A stretch of DNA of 33,682 nt from JALQUL01 sp964556425 (GCA_964556425.1 CAZKWC010000030.1:1-33682), one strand, 5' to 3'; shown: positions 24,359-32,689, counted from the stretch's first letter. The notes: generated by a model not told the origin, from the letters alone. Translations and numbers: made by a program.

Positions 24359-26158
24359 ATGCAAACAAAAAAAACAGTTCGTATTGGCGGAGCCAGTGGT
24401 TTTTGGGGTGATAGTGCTGGCGCTGCACCACAATTAGTTCAAAACAACGAGGTAGATTATGTTGTTTTTGATTATCTTGCCGAGTTGACGATGTCTATTT
24501 TGTCAGCCGCCCGATTAAAAAATCCACAGTTGGGTTATGCGACAGATTTTGTCACATCAGCAATGAAGTCAATTTTGCCTCAAGTAGCAAGTGGCCAAGT
24601 AAAAGTAGTGAGTAATGCGGGTGGTATGAATCCAAAAGCTTGTGCACAAGCCCTACATGAATTGGCCTCTAGTCTTGGTTATCAATTGCAGATTCAAGTC
24701 GTGTTAGGTGATGATTTATTAAGCCAAGTCCCAGAGATGGTGACCCAAAACGTACAAGAGTTGCAAAGCGGACAGGCATTGCCTGCCAAATTATTAAGTG
24801 CAAACGCTTATTTAGGTGCTTTACCTATAGCTAAAGCCCTTGATAGTGGTGCGCAAGTAGTCATTACAGGTAGATGTGTGGACAGCGCCGTTACCTTAGG
24901 GGTGCTAATTCATGAGTTCCAATGGCAAGCCCATGACTATGATTTATTGGCTCAAGGTAGTTTGGCTGGGCATTTAATTGAATGCGGTGCGCAGGCTACA
25001 GGTGGATTGTTCACTGATTGGGAAACCGTGCCTGATTGGGCCAATATTGCCTATCCTATTATTGAATGCGATGCAGATGGCAGTTTTATGGTTAGTAAGC
25101 CGCAAAACACAGGTGGATTGGTGAGTGTTGCCACACTTTCAGAGCAATTGGTATATGAAATTGGCGACCCTGCTCACTATTTGTTGCCCGATGTAATTGC
25201 CGATTTCACACAGGTTCGAATGCTGCAAGCTGGCCCTCATCGAGTCAGAGTGCAAGGAGCAAGCGGCCGAGCACCCACCGACTTTTATAAAGTGAGTGCC
25301 ACTTATTTAGACGGCTATAAATGCAGTGGACAACTGACTATTGTGGGCATGAATGCTTATGAAAAGGCCAAACGAACAGGTCAGGCTATTTTAGAGCGAA
25401 CCCGTAATATGTTGACTCAAAATAATTGGCCTGACTATAGCGCCACTCATTTAGAAGTATTAGGTGCGGAGTCAGCCTATGGCAATCTAGCTCATCCAGC
25501 AGTTTTTGCCAGTCGCGAACTGGTTTTACGATTAACCGTCACTCATATTAAAAAAGAAGCCCTAGACTTGTTTGCCAAAGAAATTGCTCCGGCAGGTACT
25601 AGCTTTGCTCCGGGTACTACAGGTGCTGGAGGTGGGCGACCAGCAGTATCGCCTCGGATTAAGCAATTCGCTTTTTTATGGCCCAAAAATAAAGTAGCGG
25701 TGAGCTTATGGGATATCAACACCGATTGTGCTACTTCTGTGATGGCATATGCAGAAGCACAAAAACCAATACTGGAAAAGCCTAGTTTTGGCTTAGCAAT
25801 ACAATCAGAAATACCTGTTGGAGATCGGTTTATAGAGGGGCCTCTTATTCAGTGGGCCTATGCAAGAAGTGGTGACAAGGGCAATATTTCTAATATTGGT
25901 GTGATAGCCCGCAAAGCTGAATATTTGCCCTATATAAAAAGTGCTCTAAGCACTGAGGCCGTCAAAAACTATTTGTCCTTTAGTGTGAAGGGCAATGTAA
26001 CTCGTTATGATTTGCCCGGTATAGATGCAATTAATTTTGTTTGCGAGCAAGCTCTTGATGGCGGAGGGATGGCCTCTTTAAGAAACGATGCTTTGGGCAA
26101 AGGCATGGCACAAATATTATTGTCAATGCCTATTAGAATGCCCAAAGGAATAGGTTAA
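24359..26158 (+). CDS. atuA: Acyclic terpene utilization protein AtuA (DUF1446 family)
   Basis: A 599-aa cytosolic protein without signal peptide. DUF1446 features: GGASGFWGDS (10-19), DYLAELTMSIL (38-48), SNAGGMNP (85-92), ITGRCVDSA (169-177) and IECGAQATGG (207-216). A second C-terminal module has WAYARSGDKGNISNIGV (499-515), a conserved AtuA signature. The biochemical function of AtuA is not established; in Pseudomonas the gene lies in the atu operon for citronellol/geraniol use. Conserved Gly, Asp and Cys motifs suggest an enzyme, but I cannot name a reaction. A GAAGG site lies 6 nt before the ATG. The 126-nt gap after the hydratase gene holds a hairpin but no clear promoter. Confidence 0.88.
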   Translation: MQTKKTVRIGGASGFWGDSAGAAPQLVQNNEVDYVVFDYLAELTMSILSAARLKNPQLGYATDFVTSAMKSILPQVASGQVKVVSNAGGMNPKACAQALHELASSLGYQLQIQVVLGDDLLSQVPEMVTQNVQELQSGQALPAKLLSANAYLGALPIAKALDSGAQVVITGRCVDSAVTLGVLIHEFQWQAHDYDLLAQGSLAGHLIECGAQATGGLFTDWETVPDWANIAYPIIECDADGSFMVSKPQNTGGLVSVATLSEQLVYEIGDPAHYLLPDVIADFTQVRMLQAGPHRVRVQGASGRAPTDFYKVSATYLDGYKCSGQLTIVGMNAYEKAKRTGQAILERTRNMLTQNNWPDYSATHLEVLGAESAYGNLAHPAVFASRELVLRLTVTHIKKEALDLFAKEIAPAGTSFAPGTTGAGGGRPAVSPRIKQFAFLWPKNKVAVSLWDINTDCATSVMAYAEAQKPILEKPSFGLAIQSEIPVGDRFIEGPLIQWAYARSGDKGNISNIGVIARKAEYLPYIKSALSTEAVKNYLSFSVKGNVTRYDLPGIDAINFVCEQALDGGGMASLRNDALGKGMAQILLSMPIRMPKGIG

Positions 26159-26190
26159 TGTTTTTAAAAATGATGTTTAGTGATTGTTAT

Positions 26191-26646
26191 TTAAGCTTCT
26201 AAATGAGTGCCAACTACATATTGCCATTGGCCATTGATCTTTTCGAATTGACTTTTTTCTTGTAGCCTTTCGGTACGACCATTGAGTTTGTAATAGGCAA
26301 CAAATTCGACCATGGCTTTTAAAACACTGCTATTGTGTTGAATAATTTTAAGGCCTGTCCAAACGGTGTCATCAAGCATTAAGTCTTGTGGCCTAGTGCT
26401 GGCGTGCCAAGTGTTTTCAAGATAATGTTTCATGAGCGGGCGTTGCTCAAGAATTTGACTTCCAATAGCAAAAGCGCTGTAGCGTGATCGCATTAAATTT
26501 AAGGCATGAGCAGGAAAATGATTGACGCCAAGTCCATCATGCCAAATTTGGCAACATTTTGAATAAGGCTTTTGATCGTCTTTGGATTCACGGATGCGGC
26601 AAGGACAAACAGAGTGATATAAATCAGTTGGCAAATTCAATTTCAT
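26191..26646 (-). CDS. ychJ: YchJ-family protein (SEC-C/UPF0225)
   Basis: A 151-aa protein matching the YchJ family, whose function is unknown. The N-terminal metal-binding cysteines are C14, C16, C31 and C32. Their CxC-x14-CC spacing is wider than the usual CPCGSG-xxx-CC of the family because of a hydrophilic insertion (RESKDDQKP). ALNLMRSRYSAFAIG matches the family core LMRSRYSAF, and the C-terminal NTF2-like region with FVAYYKLNGR and LQEKSQFEKINGQWQY follows. It overlaps the end of the preceding VOC gene by 4 nt (ATGA) and is convergent with atuA, with no strong terminator between. Confidence 0.85.
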   Translation of the reverse strand: MKLNLPTDLYHSVCPCRIRESKDDQKPYSKCCQIWHDGLGVNHFPAHALNLMRSRYSAFAIGSQILEQRPLMKHYLENTWHASTRPQDLMLDDTVWTGLKIIQHNSSVLKAMVEFVAYYKLNGRTERLQEKSQFEKINGQWQYVVGTHLEA

Positions 26647-27047
26647 AGCGGTGTGTAAGAGGCAGTTTCATATAACTCAAGCGGTAAACCATCAGGGTCG
26701 GCAAAAAACATAAATCGACTGCCTGTGTATTCATCTAGCCGTATTTCTTGTACGGCAACACCGTTGTGCATCAAGTGTGTTCTTGATTGCTCTAAATTGG
26801 CTACCTTAAAGGCCAAATGCCTAAGGCCACAAGCCTCAGGGTAGGAAGGGCGTGAAGGTGAATCGGGAAATGAAAAAAGCTCAATTTGGCTACCATCAGG
26901 CATGGCCAAATCGAGCTTGAAAGATTGCCTTGCCTCGCGGTAATTTTCAGCGATTACTTTTAAACCCAATATTTGGGTGTAAAAGTGTTTAGAGTTGGCA
27001 TAGTTGCTAACAATAATGGCGGCGTGATGAATACCTAAAAGCGTCAT
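26643..27047 (-). CDS. VOC-family metalloprotein, YaeR/GloA2-like
   Basis: A 134-aa vicinal-oxygen-chelate protein built of two beta-alpha-beta-beta-beta units. Likely metal ligands are His7/His8 (GIHHAAI), E56 (QIELFSF), H77 (LRHLAF) and E124 (LPLELYE). FADPDGLPLELYE and the short length match E. coli YaeR and other GloA2-type proteins of uncertain substrate. It lies 32 nt after the thioredoxin-like gene and overlaps the ychJ-like gene by 4 nt, so the three form an operon. Glyoxalase activity cannot be assumed. Confidence 0.85.
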   Translation of the reverse strand: MTLLGIHHAAIIVSNYANSKHFYTQILGLKVIAENYREARQSFKLDLAMPDGSQIELFSFPDSPSRPSYPEACGLRHLAFKVANLEQSRTHLMHNGVAVQEIRLDEYTGSRFMFFADPDGLPLELYETASYTPL

Positions 27048-27079
27048 GCTTAAAAAATTTATTTTGAGAAAGTCAGAGT

Positions 27080-27982
27080 TTAACTCAAAATAACTGAGCT
27101 AAGACGGCGCCTGTAGGTCGCAACAATTGGGTCTTGAGGTGGAATTTTCCCTATTTCAACTTCTACTTTTGGAGGCTCAATAATTTCTAAAATAGACACA
27201 TACCATTTACGAGCTAAGCCATCATTCCATTCTTTATTGCGCATTAATATTTCAAGTAATTCGTCCATAGCCGGAACAAATTGTTGATGCGCTACTAATA
27301 ATTGCGCTCTTTTAAAGCGAGCATCAAAATCACGTTTATTGGCATTAATTAAGTTTTCCAGAGCCGTAAACTCTTGTTGTTGTTCAGGAATAGCGAGGGC
27401 TATATCAATGGCATCTAACCATCTGCCAATCGCTTCTAGTGGTGCAGATAGCCCTACCATTTTGGCAACGGGTTCAAAATAATTCTTAGCCCCAGCAAAC
27501 TCACCCATTTGTAATGCTGTTTTAAGATAAGCAAAACGGGCTTTTTCATCAGATGGGTCAGTCGTAACTGCGAGCCGCATTTTTTCGAGTATTTCGGCTT
27601 CGCTTAATACTTCTTCCGCGGGTTCTAGGTCTTCTTCTACAATGGCTTCATCGCTTGAGGCTGGTAAATGTTTGTCTAAAAATGCCTTTAATTGACTTTC
27701 TGGCAAAGCACCTTGAAAACCGTCTACAGGTTTACCGTTTATCATTAATACACAGGTCGGAATCGAACGTATCCCAAAAGCTTGAGATAATTCTTGCTCT
27801 TCATCTGAATTAATTTTCGCTAACAGAAAACGACCTTGGTAGTCGGCTTCCAATTTCTCTAAAATAGGACCAATGGTTTTACAGGGACCACACCATGGGG
27901 CCCAAAAATCCACTAAAACTGGGGTGTTCATAGAAGCAGCGACGACTTCTTGATCAAAATTTTCAATAGTTATGTTTTTCAT
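27080..27982 (-). CDS. cnoX: Thioredoxin-TPR chaperone/holdase (CnoX/YbbN-like)
   Basis: A 300-aa cytosolic protein from ATG 27982: an N-terminal thioredoxin domain with active site WCGPC (30-34) and a C-terminal TPR-type helical region (about 150-290), the CnoX/YbbN layout. Unlike E. coli CnoX, which lacks the full CxxC, this one keeps both cysteines and could be redox-active, as in Caulobacter-type homologues. A longer TTG start at 28003 is possible but less likely, because MKNITIENF is the natural domain start. Family members protect unfolded proteins under oxidative chlorine stress and pass them to GroEL or DnaK. The promoter region is partly hidden by the N gap. Confidence 0.85.
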   Translation of the reverse strand: MKNITIENFDQEVVAASMNTPVLVDFWAPWCGPCKTIGPILEKLEADYQGRFLLAKINSDEEQELSQAFGIRSIPTCVLMINGKPVDGFQGALPESQLKAFLDKHLPASSDEAIVEEDLEPAEEVLSEAEILEKMRLAVTTDPSDEKARFAYLKTALQMGEFAGAKNYFEPVAKMVGLSAPLEAIGRWLDAIDIALAIPEQQQEFTALENLINANKRDFDARFKRAQLLVAHQQFVPAMDELLEILMRNKEWNDGLARKWYVSILEIIEPPKVEVEIGKIPPQDPIVATYRRRLSSVILS

Positions 27983-28047
27983 ATGTGAAATAATCGGGGT
28001 CAAACCTTAAAATTCAAGTGTCTTATGATAACAAGGTCTAAGAAAGC

Positions 28048-28147
28048 NNNNNNNNNNNNNNNNNNNNNNNNNNNNNNNNNNNNNNNNNNNNNNNNNNNNN
28101 NNNNNNNNNNNNNNNNNNNNNNNNNNNNNNNNNNNNNNNNNNNNNNN
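28048..28147. other. Assembly gap of 100 N between divergent cnoX and purE
   Basis: Exactly 100 undetermined bases of unknown true length. It hides the divergent promoter region. In related genomes another gene, such as purC, can precede purE, so sequence or even a gene may be missing. The visible flanks (28004-28047 and 28148-28204) hold no recognisable gene. Confidence 0.97.
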
Positions 28148-28204
28148 CTGTTATTTTATTATTTTTAAACTTTTACAGTCCTACTATTGGCTGTTTTTTT
28201 ATTT

Positions 28205-28768
28205 ATGACCACAAATCAATCTATGCAAAACGGCTCAAATTTGCGCCAACACTATGCCAGCGAATTAGCAGGCCAACAAGTCGCTATTGTCATGGGATCG
28301 AATAGTGATTGGGAAACCATGCAAGGCGCAGCAGAAATTTTGCAACAATTTGGCATTATTCATAGTGCGAGGGTGGTTTCGGCACATCGTATGCCAGATG
28401 ATTTATTTGCCTTTGCACAAGCTGCGCAAGATGCGGGCCTTAGCGCCATTATTGCCGGAGCCGGCGGCGCTGCCCATTTACCTGGAATGTTGGCGGCTAA
28501 AACCATTGTACCAGTATTGGGTGTGCCAGTGGCATCTAGGCATTTACAAGGCGTCGATTCCTTACATAGTATTGTGCAAATGCCTAAAGGCATACCCGTT
28601 GCCACCTTTGCAATTGGTACAGCAGGGGCAGCCAATGCCGCCTTATTTGCCGTGGCCATGTTGGCAACCCAAGACAAAAAATTAGCTCAGCAACTCAATG
28701 AGTTTAGAGATCGTCAAACCGAAGTGGCAAGAGCGATGACTTTGCCCAAAACAGGAACTACATTATGA
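28205..28768 (+). CDS. purE: N5-carboxyaminoimidazole ribonucleotide mutase PurE
   Basis: A class I PurE of 187 aa from ATG 28205. It converts N5-CAIR to CAIR in purine synthesis. Motifs are GSNSDWETM (31-39), SAHRMPDD with active-site His61 (59-66) and AGAGGAAHLPGM (84-95), then GVDSLHSIVQMPKGIPV. The protein has about 20 more N-terminal residues than minimal PurE. TTG 28187 and ATG 28223 are alternative starts, and none has a clear Shine-Dalgarno site. It overlaps purK by 4 nt (ATGA), the standard coupled arrangement, since PurK makes its substrate. Confidence 0.93.
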   Translation: MTTNQSMQNGSNLRQHYASELAGQQVAIVMGSNSDWETMQGAAEILQQFGIIHSARVVSAHRMPDDLFAFAQAAQDAGLSAIIAGAGGAAHLPGMLAAKTIVPVLGVPVASRHLQGVDSLHSIVQMPKGIPVATFAIGTAGAANAALFAVAMLATQDKKLAQQLNEFRDRQTEVARAMTLPKTGTTL

Positions 28769-29964
28769 GCGTAAGCACCAAAGCTTTATTACCAGGCCAA
28801 AACGACAACGGACAACAAACCACCTTGGGTGTGATGGGCGGTGGACAGTTAGGACGTATGTTTGTGCACTCTGCACAGCAAATGGGCTACTTTACAGCGG
28901 TATTAGATCCAGATGTGAGTAGTCCTGCAGGTTGGGTTAGTCACTATCATATTGAAACCGATTATCTAGATCAAGATGGTTTGGCACAACTCATGCAGCG
29001 TTCGGTCGCAATTACCACCGAGTTTGAAAACGTTCCTGCACCAGCACTCTACACTTTGGGTGGGCATAGGACAGTGGCCCCTTCTGCAAAATCAGTGGCT
29101 ATTGCTCAGCACCGAGTCAAAGAAAAAACACATTTCAACAATTGTGGTGTGGCCTGCGCACCCTTTCAAGCAATTGAGTCGCAAGAGCAATTAAGCCTTG
29201 CGATGAGTCATGCCGATTTGTTTCCTGCTATTTTAAAAACTTCAAGTATGGGGTATGACGGTAAGGGGCAAGTGAGCGTGGCAAGTCCAGATGATTTACC
29301 TACTGCATGGAATAGTTTAAAAAATGCCGATGCCATTCTTGAAAAAAAATTAGATTTGGCATTTGAATGTTCGGTGATTGTGGTGAGAGGCTTTGATGGG
29401 CAAATGGTGCATTTTCCGGTGCAAAAAAATCTGCATCGCAACGGAATATTAGCGGTTACAGAAGTGTATGAAAACGCTATTCATCCTGAAATAGCAGAAA
29501 AAGCAGTGCAGTCCGCTAGGGCCATCGCGCAAGGCCTCGATTATGTAGGGGTTTTATGTTTAGAGTTTTTTGTTTTAGCCAATGGTGAGTTGGTCGTCAA
29601 TGAGATGGCTCCAAGACCCCATAACAGTGGTCATTACACCATGAATGCTTGTGACGTGTCGCAATTTGATTTGCAAGTCAGAAGTTTGGCGCGCTTACCT
29701 TTGGTTCAGCCAAGGCAACATAGCCCCGCCATTATGCTTAATATTTTGGGAGACTTGTGGTTTAAAAACTCAGCTGAAATAGCCAAAACTCCTGCTTGGG
29801 CTGAAGTATTAGCTTTGCCAGGTTGTCATTTGCATTTATATGGCAAGTTAGAGGCGAGAAAAGCAAGAAAGATGGGCCACTTAAATATTACCGCAGCCAC
29901 CACAGACCAAGTCAAGCAAGTCGCACTTCAAGCTTGCGAAATTTTGGGAATTGAGGCTTTTTAA
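28765..29964 (+). CDS. purK: N5-carboxyaminoimidazole ribonucleotide synthase PurK
   Basis: A 399-aa ATP-grasp enzyme making N5-CAIR from AIR, ATP and bicarbonate. The fold signatures GVMGGGQLGRMF (22-33), TTEFENVP, KTSSMGYDGKGQ and NEMAPRPHNSGHYT are all present. About 18 residues precede the usual N terminus. It forms a coupled pair with PurE and is followed 8 nt later by the Sua5-type gene. Confidence 0.95.
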   Translation: MSVSTKALLPGQNDNGQQTTLGVMGGGQLGRMFVHSAQQMGYFTAVLDPDVSSPAGWVSHYHIETDYLDQDGLAQLMQRSVAITTEFENVPAPALYTLGGHRTVAPSAKSVAIAQHRVKEKTHFNNCGVACAPFQAIESQEQLSLAMSHADLFPAILKTSSMGYDGKGQVSVASPDDLPTAWNSLKNADAILEKKLDLAFECSVIVVRGFDGQMVHFPVQKNLHRNGILAVTEVYENAIHPEIAEKAVQSARAIAQGLDYVGVLCLEFFVLANGELVVNEMAPRPHNSGHYTMNACDVSQFDLQVRSLARLPLVQPRQHSPAIMLNILGDLWFKNSAEIAKTPAWAEVLALPGCHLHLYGKLEARKARKMGHLNITAATTDQVKQVALQACEILGIEAF

Positions 29965-29972
29965 TACCCACC

Positions 29973-30980
29973 ATGATGTCAATCAATCGCAATTTAGAAC
30001 TCGCAATAGAAAAGGCTGCCCAAATTTTAGCCACAGGAGAGTTGGTGGCTATACCGACTGAAACGGTCTATGGTTTGGCAGCCGATGCACAACAAGATGC
30101 TGCAGTTGCGAAGATATTTGTCGCAAAAGGAAGGCCAGCCAATCATCCTTTAATTGTTCATGTCCTTGAGGCTTCTGATGCTGATTATTTTGCCTCGGAA
30201 ATTCCTGATTTTGCTCAAAAATTAATGCAAGCCTTTTGGCCTGGGCCACTCACTGTGATTGTTCCCAGAAAAAATAATAGGGCAACAGCGGCCGCAGGAG
30301 GGCATGATTCTGTTGGGCTTAGAAGCCCGTCACATCCTGTCGCTAGGGCCTTGTTAAAGCAGTGTGCAGTGTTGGGTGTAAAGGGATTGGCTGCACCAAG
30401 CGCCAATTTATTTGGCAAGGTGAGCCCTACCCATGCCCAACATGTGAGGGCAGATTTCCCAGCCAGTTTATATGTGCTTGATGGCGGTGAGTGTAGTGTG
30501 GGTATAGAGTCCACTATTGTGGACTGCACCCGTCAAGCACCGGTTTTATTGCGTCCTGGCATGATCAGTTCAGACCAAATTGAACAAATAACCGGCTTAC
30601 GTTTAATACTCAATGCAGACCTTAAAGTGCAAGGAAAAGAGGCTCCAAAAGCATCTGGGACCCTTGAGTCCCATTACGCACCTAAAGCTAAGTTAAGATT
30701 GTTTTCAAAAAAACAATTGGCAGATGAAATCGTTAAATACGCTGATCAAAAATTGTTAAATTTAATCGGGATTTATTCAACTTTGCCAAATAGCAAAATA
30801 GAGAGTATTATTTACCGCTTAATGCCTGATGATGCGGCTCAATGCGCCCATGATTTATTTTCTATATTAAGAGATTTTGATCAATACGCTGTAGAGGAAA
30901 TTTGGGTTGAAAATGTTCCTGATTTATCAGAATGGGCCGGAGTAAAAGACAGATTAAAAAGGGCCGCAGCATCAGCATAA
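29973..30980 (+). CDS. L-threonylcarbamoyladenylate synthase, Sua5 type
   Basis: A 335-aa protein with an N-terminal YrdC/TsaC domain (AIPTETVYGLAADA, KGRPANHPLIVHV, APSANLFGKVSPTHAQ, GIESTIVDCT) and a C-terminal Sua5 domain (from about 220, after GTLESHYAPKA). It makes threonylcarbamoyl-AMP for the t6A37 tRNA modification. The two-domain length marks it as Sua5-like rather than the short TsaC. Two consecutive ATG codons (29973 and 29976) are possible starts. It is probably co-transcribed with purEK. Confidence 0.92.
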   Translation: MMSINRNLELAIEKAAQILATGELVAIPTETVYGLAADAQQDAAVAKIFVAKGRPANHPLIVHVLEASDADYFASEIPDFAQKLMQAFWPGPLTVIVPRKNNRATAAAGGHDSVGLRSPSHPVARALLKQCAVLGVKGLAAPSANLFGKVSPTHAQHVRADFPASLYVLDGGECSVGIESTIVDCTRQAPVLLRPGMISSDQIEQITGLRLILNADLKVQGKEAPKASGTLESHYAPKAKLRLFSKKQLADEIVKYADQKLLNLIGIYSTLPNSKIESIIYRLMPDDAAQCAHDLFSILRDFDQYAVEEIWVENVPDLSEWAGVKDRLKRAAASA

Positions 30981-31012
30981 GACAAATAAAATGCAATGCT
31001 AAGGGTGAGATA

Positions 31013-31804
31013 ATGCGACAAAATAAGACGGTAGCAGTATTTGGGGCTATACTGTTACTTCAGATGTTTCAAGGAGTAATAGCTCAAACTAAGCCAGAAA
31101 AAAATTCTATTAGTTTTCCTGATCAAAAGTTAATTCGATTAGCTACAGTTGAGTGGCCTCCCTACAATGGTTTGTTTTTACCCCATGAAGGACTTATTAC
31201 CAAAACTGCTAGCGTAGCTGCAAAAGCAGCCGGTTACCGTTTATTGACCTCTTACGATGAATGGTCTAAAAGTTTAGCTAAAGGTCGTACAGATCCTGGT
31301 TTTGAGGGTGTATTTTCTTTGTACCATACACCTGCGCGAGAAAAAACCTGTTATTTATCTGATCCTGTCGGTGTTAGTGTCATAGTTGTTGCAAGTTTAA
31401 AATCAAGCCCTATACGTTGGAAACTTATTTCAGATTTAACTAAATATAAATTAGGTGTGGTTTCGGGTTACTCCAATGGGGATTTTTTCGATAAAGAGGT
31501 AGCAGAAAATAGACAAAAGGTAGAGGAATCAATAAGCGATGCTGTTAATATTGAGAAATTAATGACAGGAAAAGTAAAAGGTATAGTCATAGACAAAAAT
31601 GTACTCCAGTATATGCTTTCAATAAGAACGGCCAATAAGCCTGTAGTTTTTGATTCCAACTCACTTTCTGAAAACAATATTCATATTTGTTTTAAACGAA
31701 CTCCGCAAGGAATGGTGATTCGAGATGATTTTAATAAAGGACTTAAAACCCTAGACTTAGAAAAAGTAGAAGCTGACTACATCAAACTGTTTAAATATGA
31801 TTGA
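31013..31804 (+). CDS. Secreted family-3 binding-protein-like paralogue A
   Basis: A 263-aa exported protein with an SBP_bac_3-like fold. Signal peptide: residues 1-24 (MRQNKTVAVFGAILLL start, cleavage likely after VIA). The mature part opens IRLATVEWPPYNG (41-53), a typical family-3 beginning, and has GYSNG (152-156) and GKVKGIVID (186-194). C113 and C226 are probably disulfide-bonded. ATG 31013 is chosen from AAGGGTGAG just upstream; an earlier frame start inside tsaC would wreck the signal sequence. No permease or ATPase gene is adjacent, so it may feed a distant transporter or act as a sensor or enzyme-like domain. The neighbour B is a tandem duplicate. Confidence 0.8.
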   Translation: MRQNKTVAVFGAILLLQMFQGVIAQTKPEKNSISFPDQKLIRLATVEWPPYNGLFLPHEGLITKTASVAAKAAGYRLLTSYDEWSKSLAKGRTDPGFEGVFSLYHTPAREKTCYLSDPVGVSVIVVASLKSSPIRWKLISDLTKYKLGVVSGYSNGDFFDKEVAENRQKVEESISDAVNIEKLMTGKVKGIVIDKNVLQYMLSIRTANKPVVFDSNSLSENNIHICFKRTPQGMVIRDDFNKGLKTLDLEKVEADYIKLFKYD

Positions 31805-32595
31805 TGAATAATATGAAAAAATTGCTTACTGGATTCTCTTTATTAACATTGTTTTGGGTTCATGGAAATTTGCTAGCGCAAACTACAGGCTCTGAAACCA
31901 ATGTTTATACCAATGAAAAAATCATTCGACTCGCTACACTAGAATGGCCACCCTATAACGGTTTGTTATTACCACAAGAAGGTATTGCGACACGAGTTGC
32001 GACTTTAGCAGCTAGGGCTTCTGGATATCGTTTATTAACATCTTACGATGAGTGGACTAAAACAGTAGAAAAGGGTATGAATAGCCCAGGTTTTGATGGC
32101 TTTTTTCCAGAATATTTCACTAAAGAAAGAGAGCAGTCTTGTCATTTGTCTCAATCAATTGGCACTAGTTTATTAGGTGTTGCCACCTTAAAAAGAAATA
32201 CTTTTAATTGGAATGATTTATCTGACCTTAGCGTTTATACCTTAGGTGTGGTTGACGGTTACTCCAATGGTGAAGCTTTTGATAATTTGGTAAGAGAAAA
32301 AAAGCAGTTAGTCGAATTGTCACCTAGCGATGCAGCCAACACTCAAAAATTATTACAAGGTAAAGTCAAGGGCATTGTAATTGACCGAAATGTGCTGCGC
32401 TACACCTTGTCGCGCTTAAAAACTAAAGAGGTAGTTGTTTTTAATCCCAAACCAATTGCTGAACTCACCTTGCATGTCTGTTTTCAAAAGTCTGCAAAAG
32501 GCAAAAAATTAAAAGAAGAATTTGACAGTGGGCTTAAGCAAATCAATTTGAAAAGAGCCGAAGCCGAATACCTGAATTTATTCAGATATGATTAA
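31804..32595 (+). CDS. Secreted family-3 binding-protein-like paralogue B
   Basis: A 263-aa duplicate of paralogue A. From residue 41 the two align without gaps; my hand count gives about 117 identities in 223 positions, with cysteines at the same places (C113, C226). The signal peptide is MNNMKKLLTGFSLL, cleavage near LLA-Q. ATG 31804 overlaps the stop of A (TGATG), indicating coupled translation; ATG 31813 is an alternative. Conserved blocks are IRLATLEWPPYNG, GYRLLTSYDEW, GYSNG and GKVKGIVIDRNVL. Different residues elsewhere suggest different ligands. A bidirectional terminator follows. Confidence 0.8.
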   Translation: MNNMKKLLTGFSLLTLFWVHGNLLAQTTGSETNVYTNEKIIRLATLEWPPYNGLLLPQEGIATRVATLAARASGYRLLTSYDEWTKTVEKGMNSPGFDGFFPEYFTKEREQSCHLSQSIGTSLLGVATLKRNTFNWNDLSDLSVYTLGVVDGYSNGEAFDNLVREKKQLVELSPSDAANTQKLLQGKVKGIVIDRNVLRYTLSRLKTKEVVVFNPKPIAELTLHVCFQKSAKGKKLKEEFDSGLKQINLKRAEAEYLNLFRYD

Positions 32596-32640
32596 TTTTA
32601 AATCCTCATACCGTATTGCTTGTAGTACGATTATTAGGAC

Positions 32641-32675
32641 ATAAAAAAAGCATCTGAACTCAGATGCTTTTTTTT
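32641..32675. terminator. Bidirectional rho-independent terminator
   Basis: GCATCTG (32650-32656) pairs with CAGATGC (32661-32667) around AACT, flanked by seven A (32643-32649) and eight T (32668-32675). It serves the plus-strand binding-protein pair and the convergent minus-strand methyltransferase. Confidence 0.9.
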
Positions 32676-32689
32676 GAACTTAATAAAGA

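Noticed and set aside
14792..26158. Reading the carboxylase cluster as leucine/isovalerate (Liu) degradation
   Set aside because: AtuA, the PECR-like SDR, the AtuD-like dehydrogenase and Gly at the beta-subunit selectivity site favour an Atu-type pathway, and no HMG-CoA lyase (LiuE) is present. It remains the main alternative for individual genes.
28360..28677. Frames of over 100 codons overlapping purE, one of them antisense
   Set aside because: PurE motifs are unambiguous in the main frame; the others are low-complexity Ala/Pro/Cys-rich readings of the same bases.
30932..31012. Upstream extension of binding-protein paralogue A into the end of tsaC
   Set aside because: It would place 27 mostly basic residues before the signal peptide, while ATG 31013 has its own ribosome binding site.
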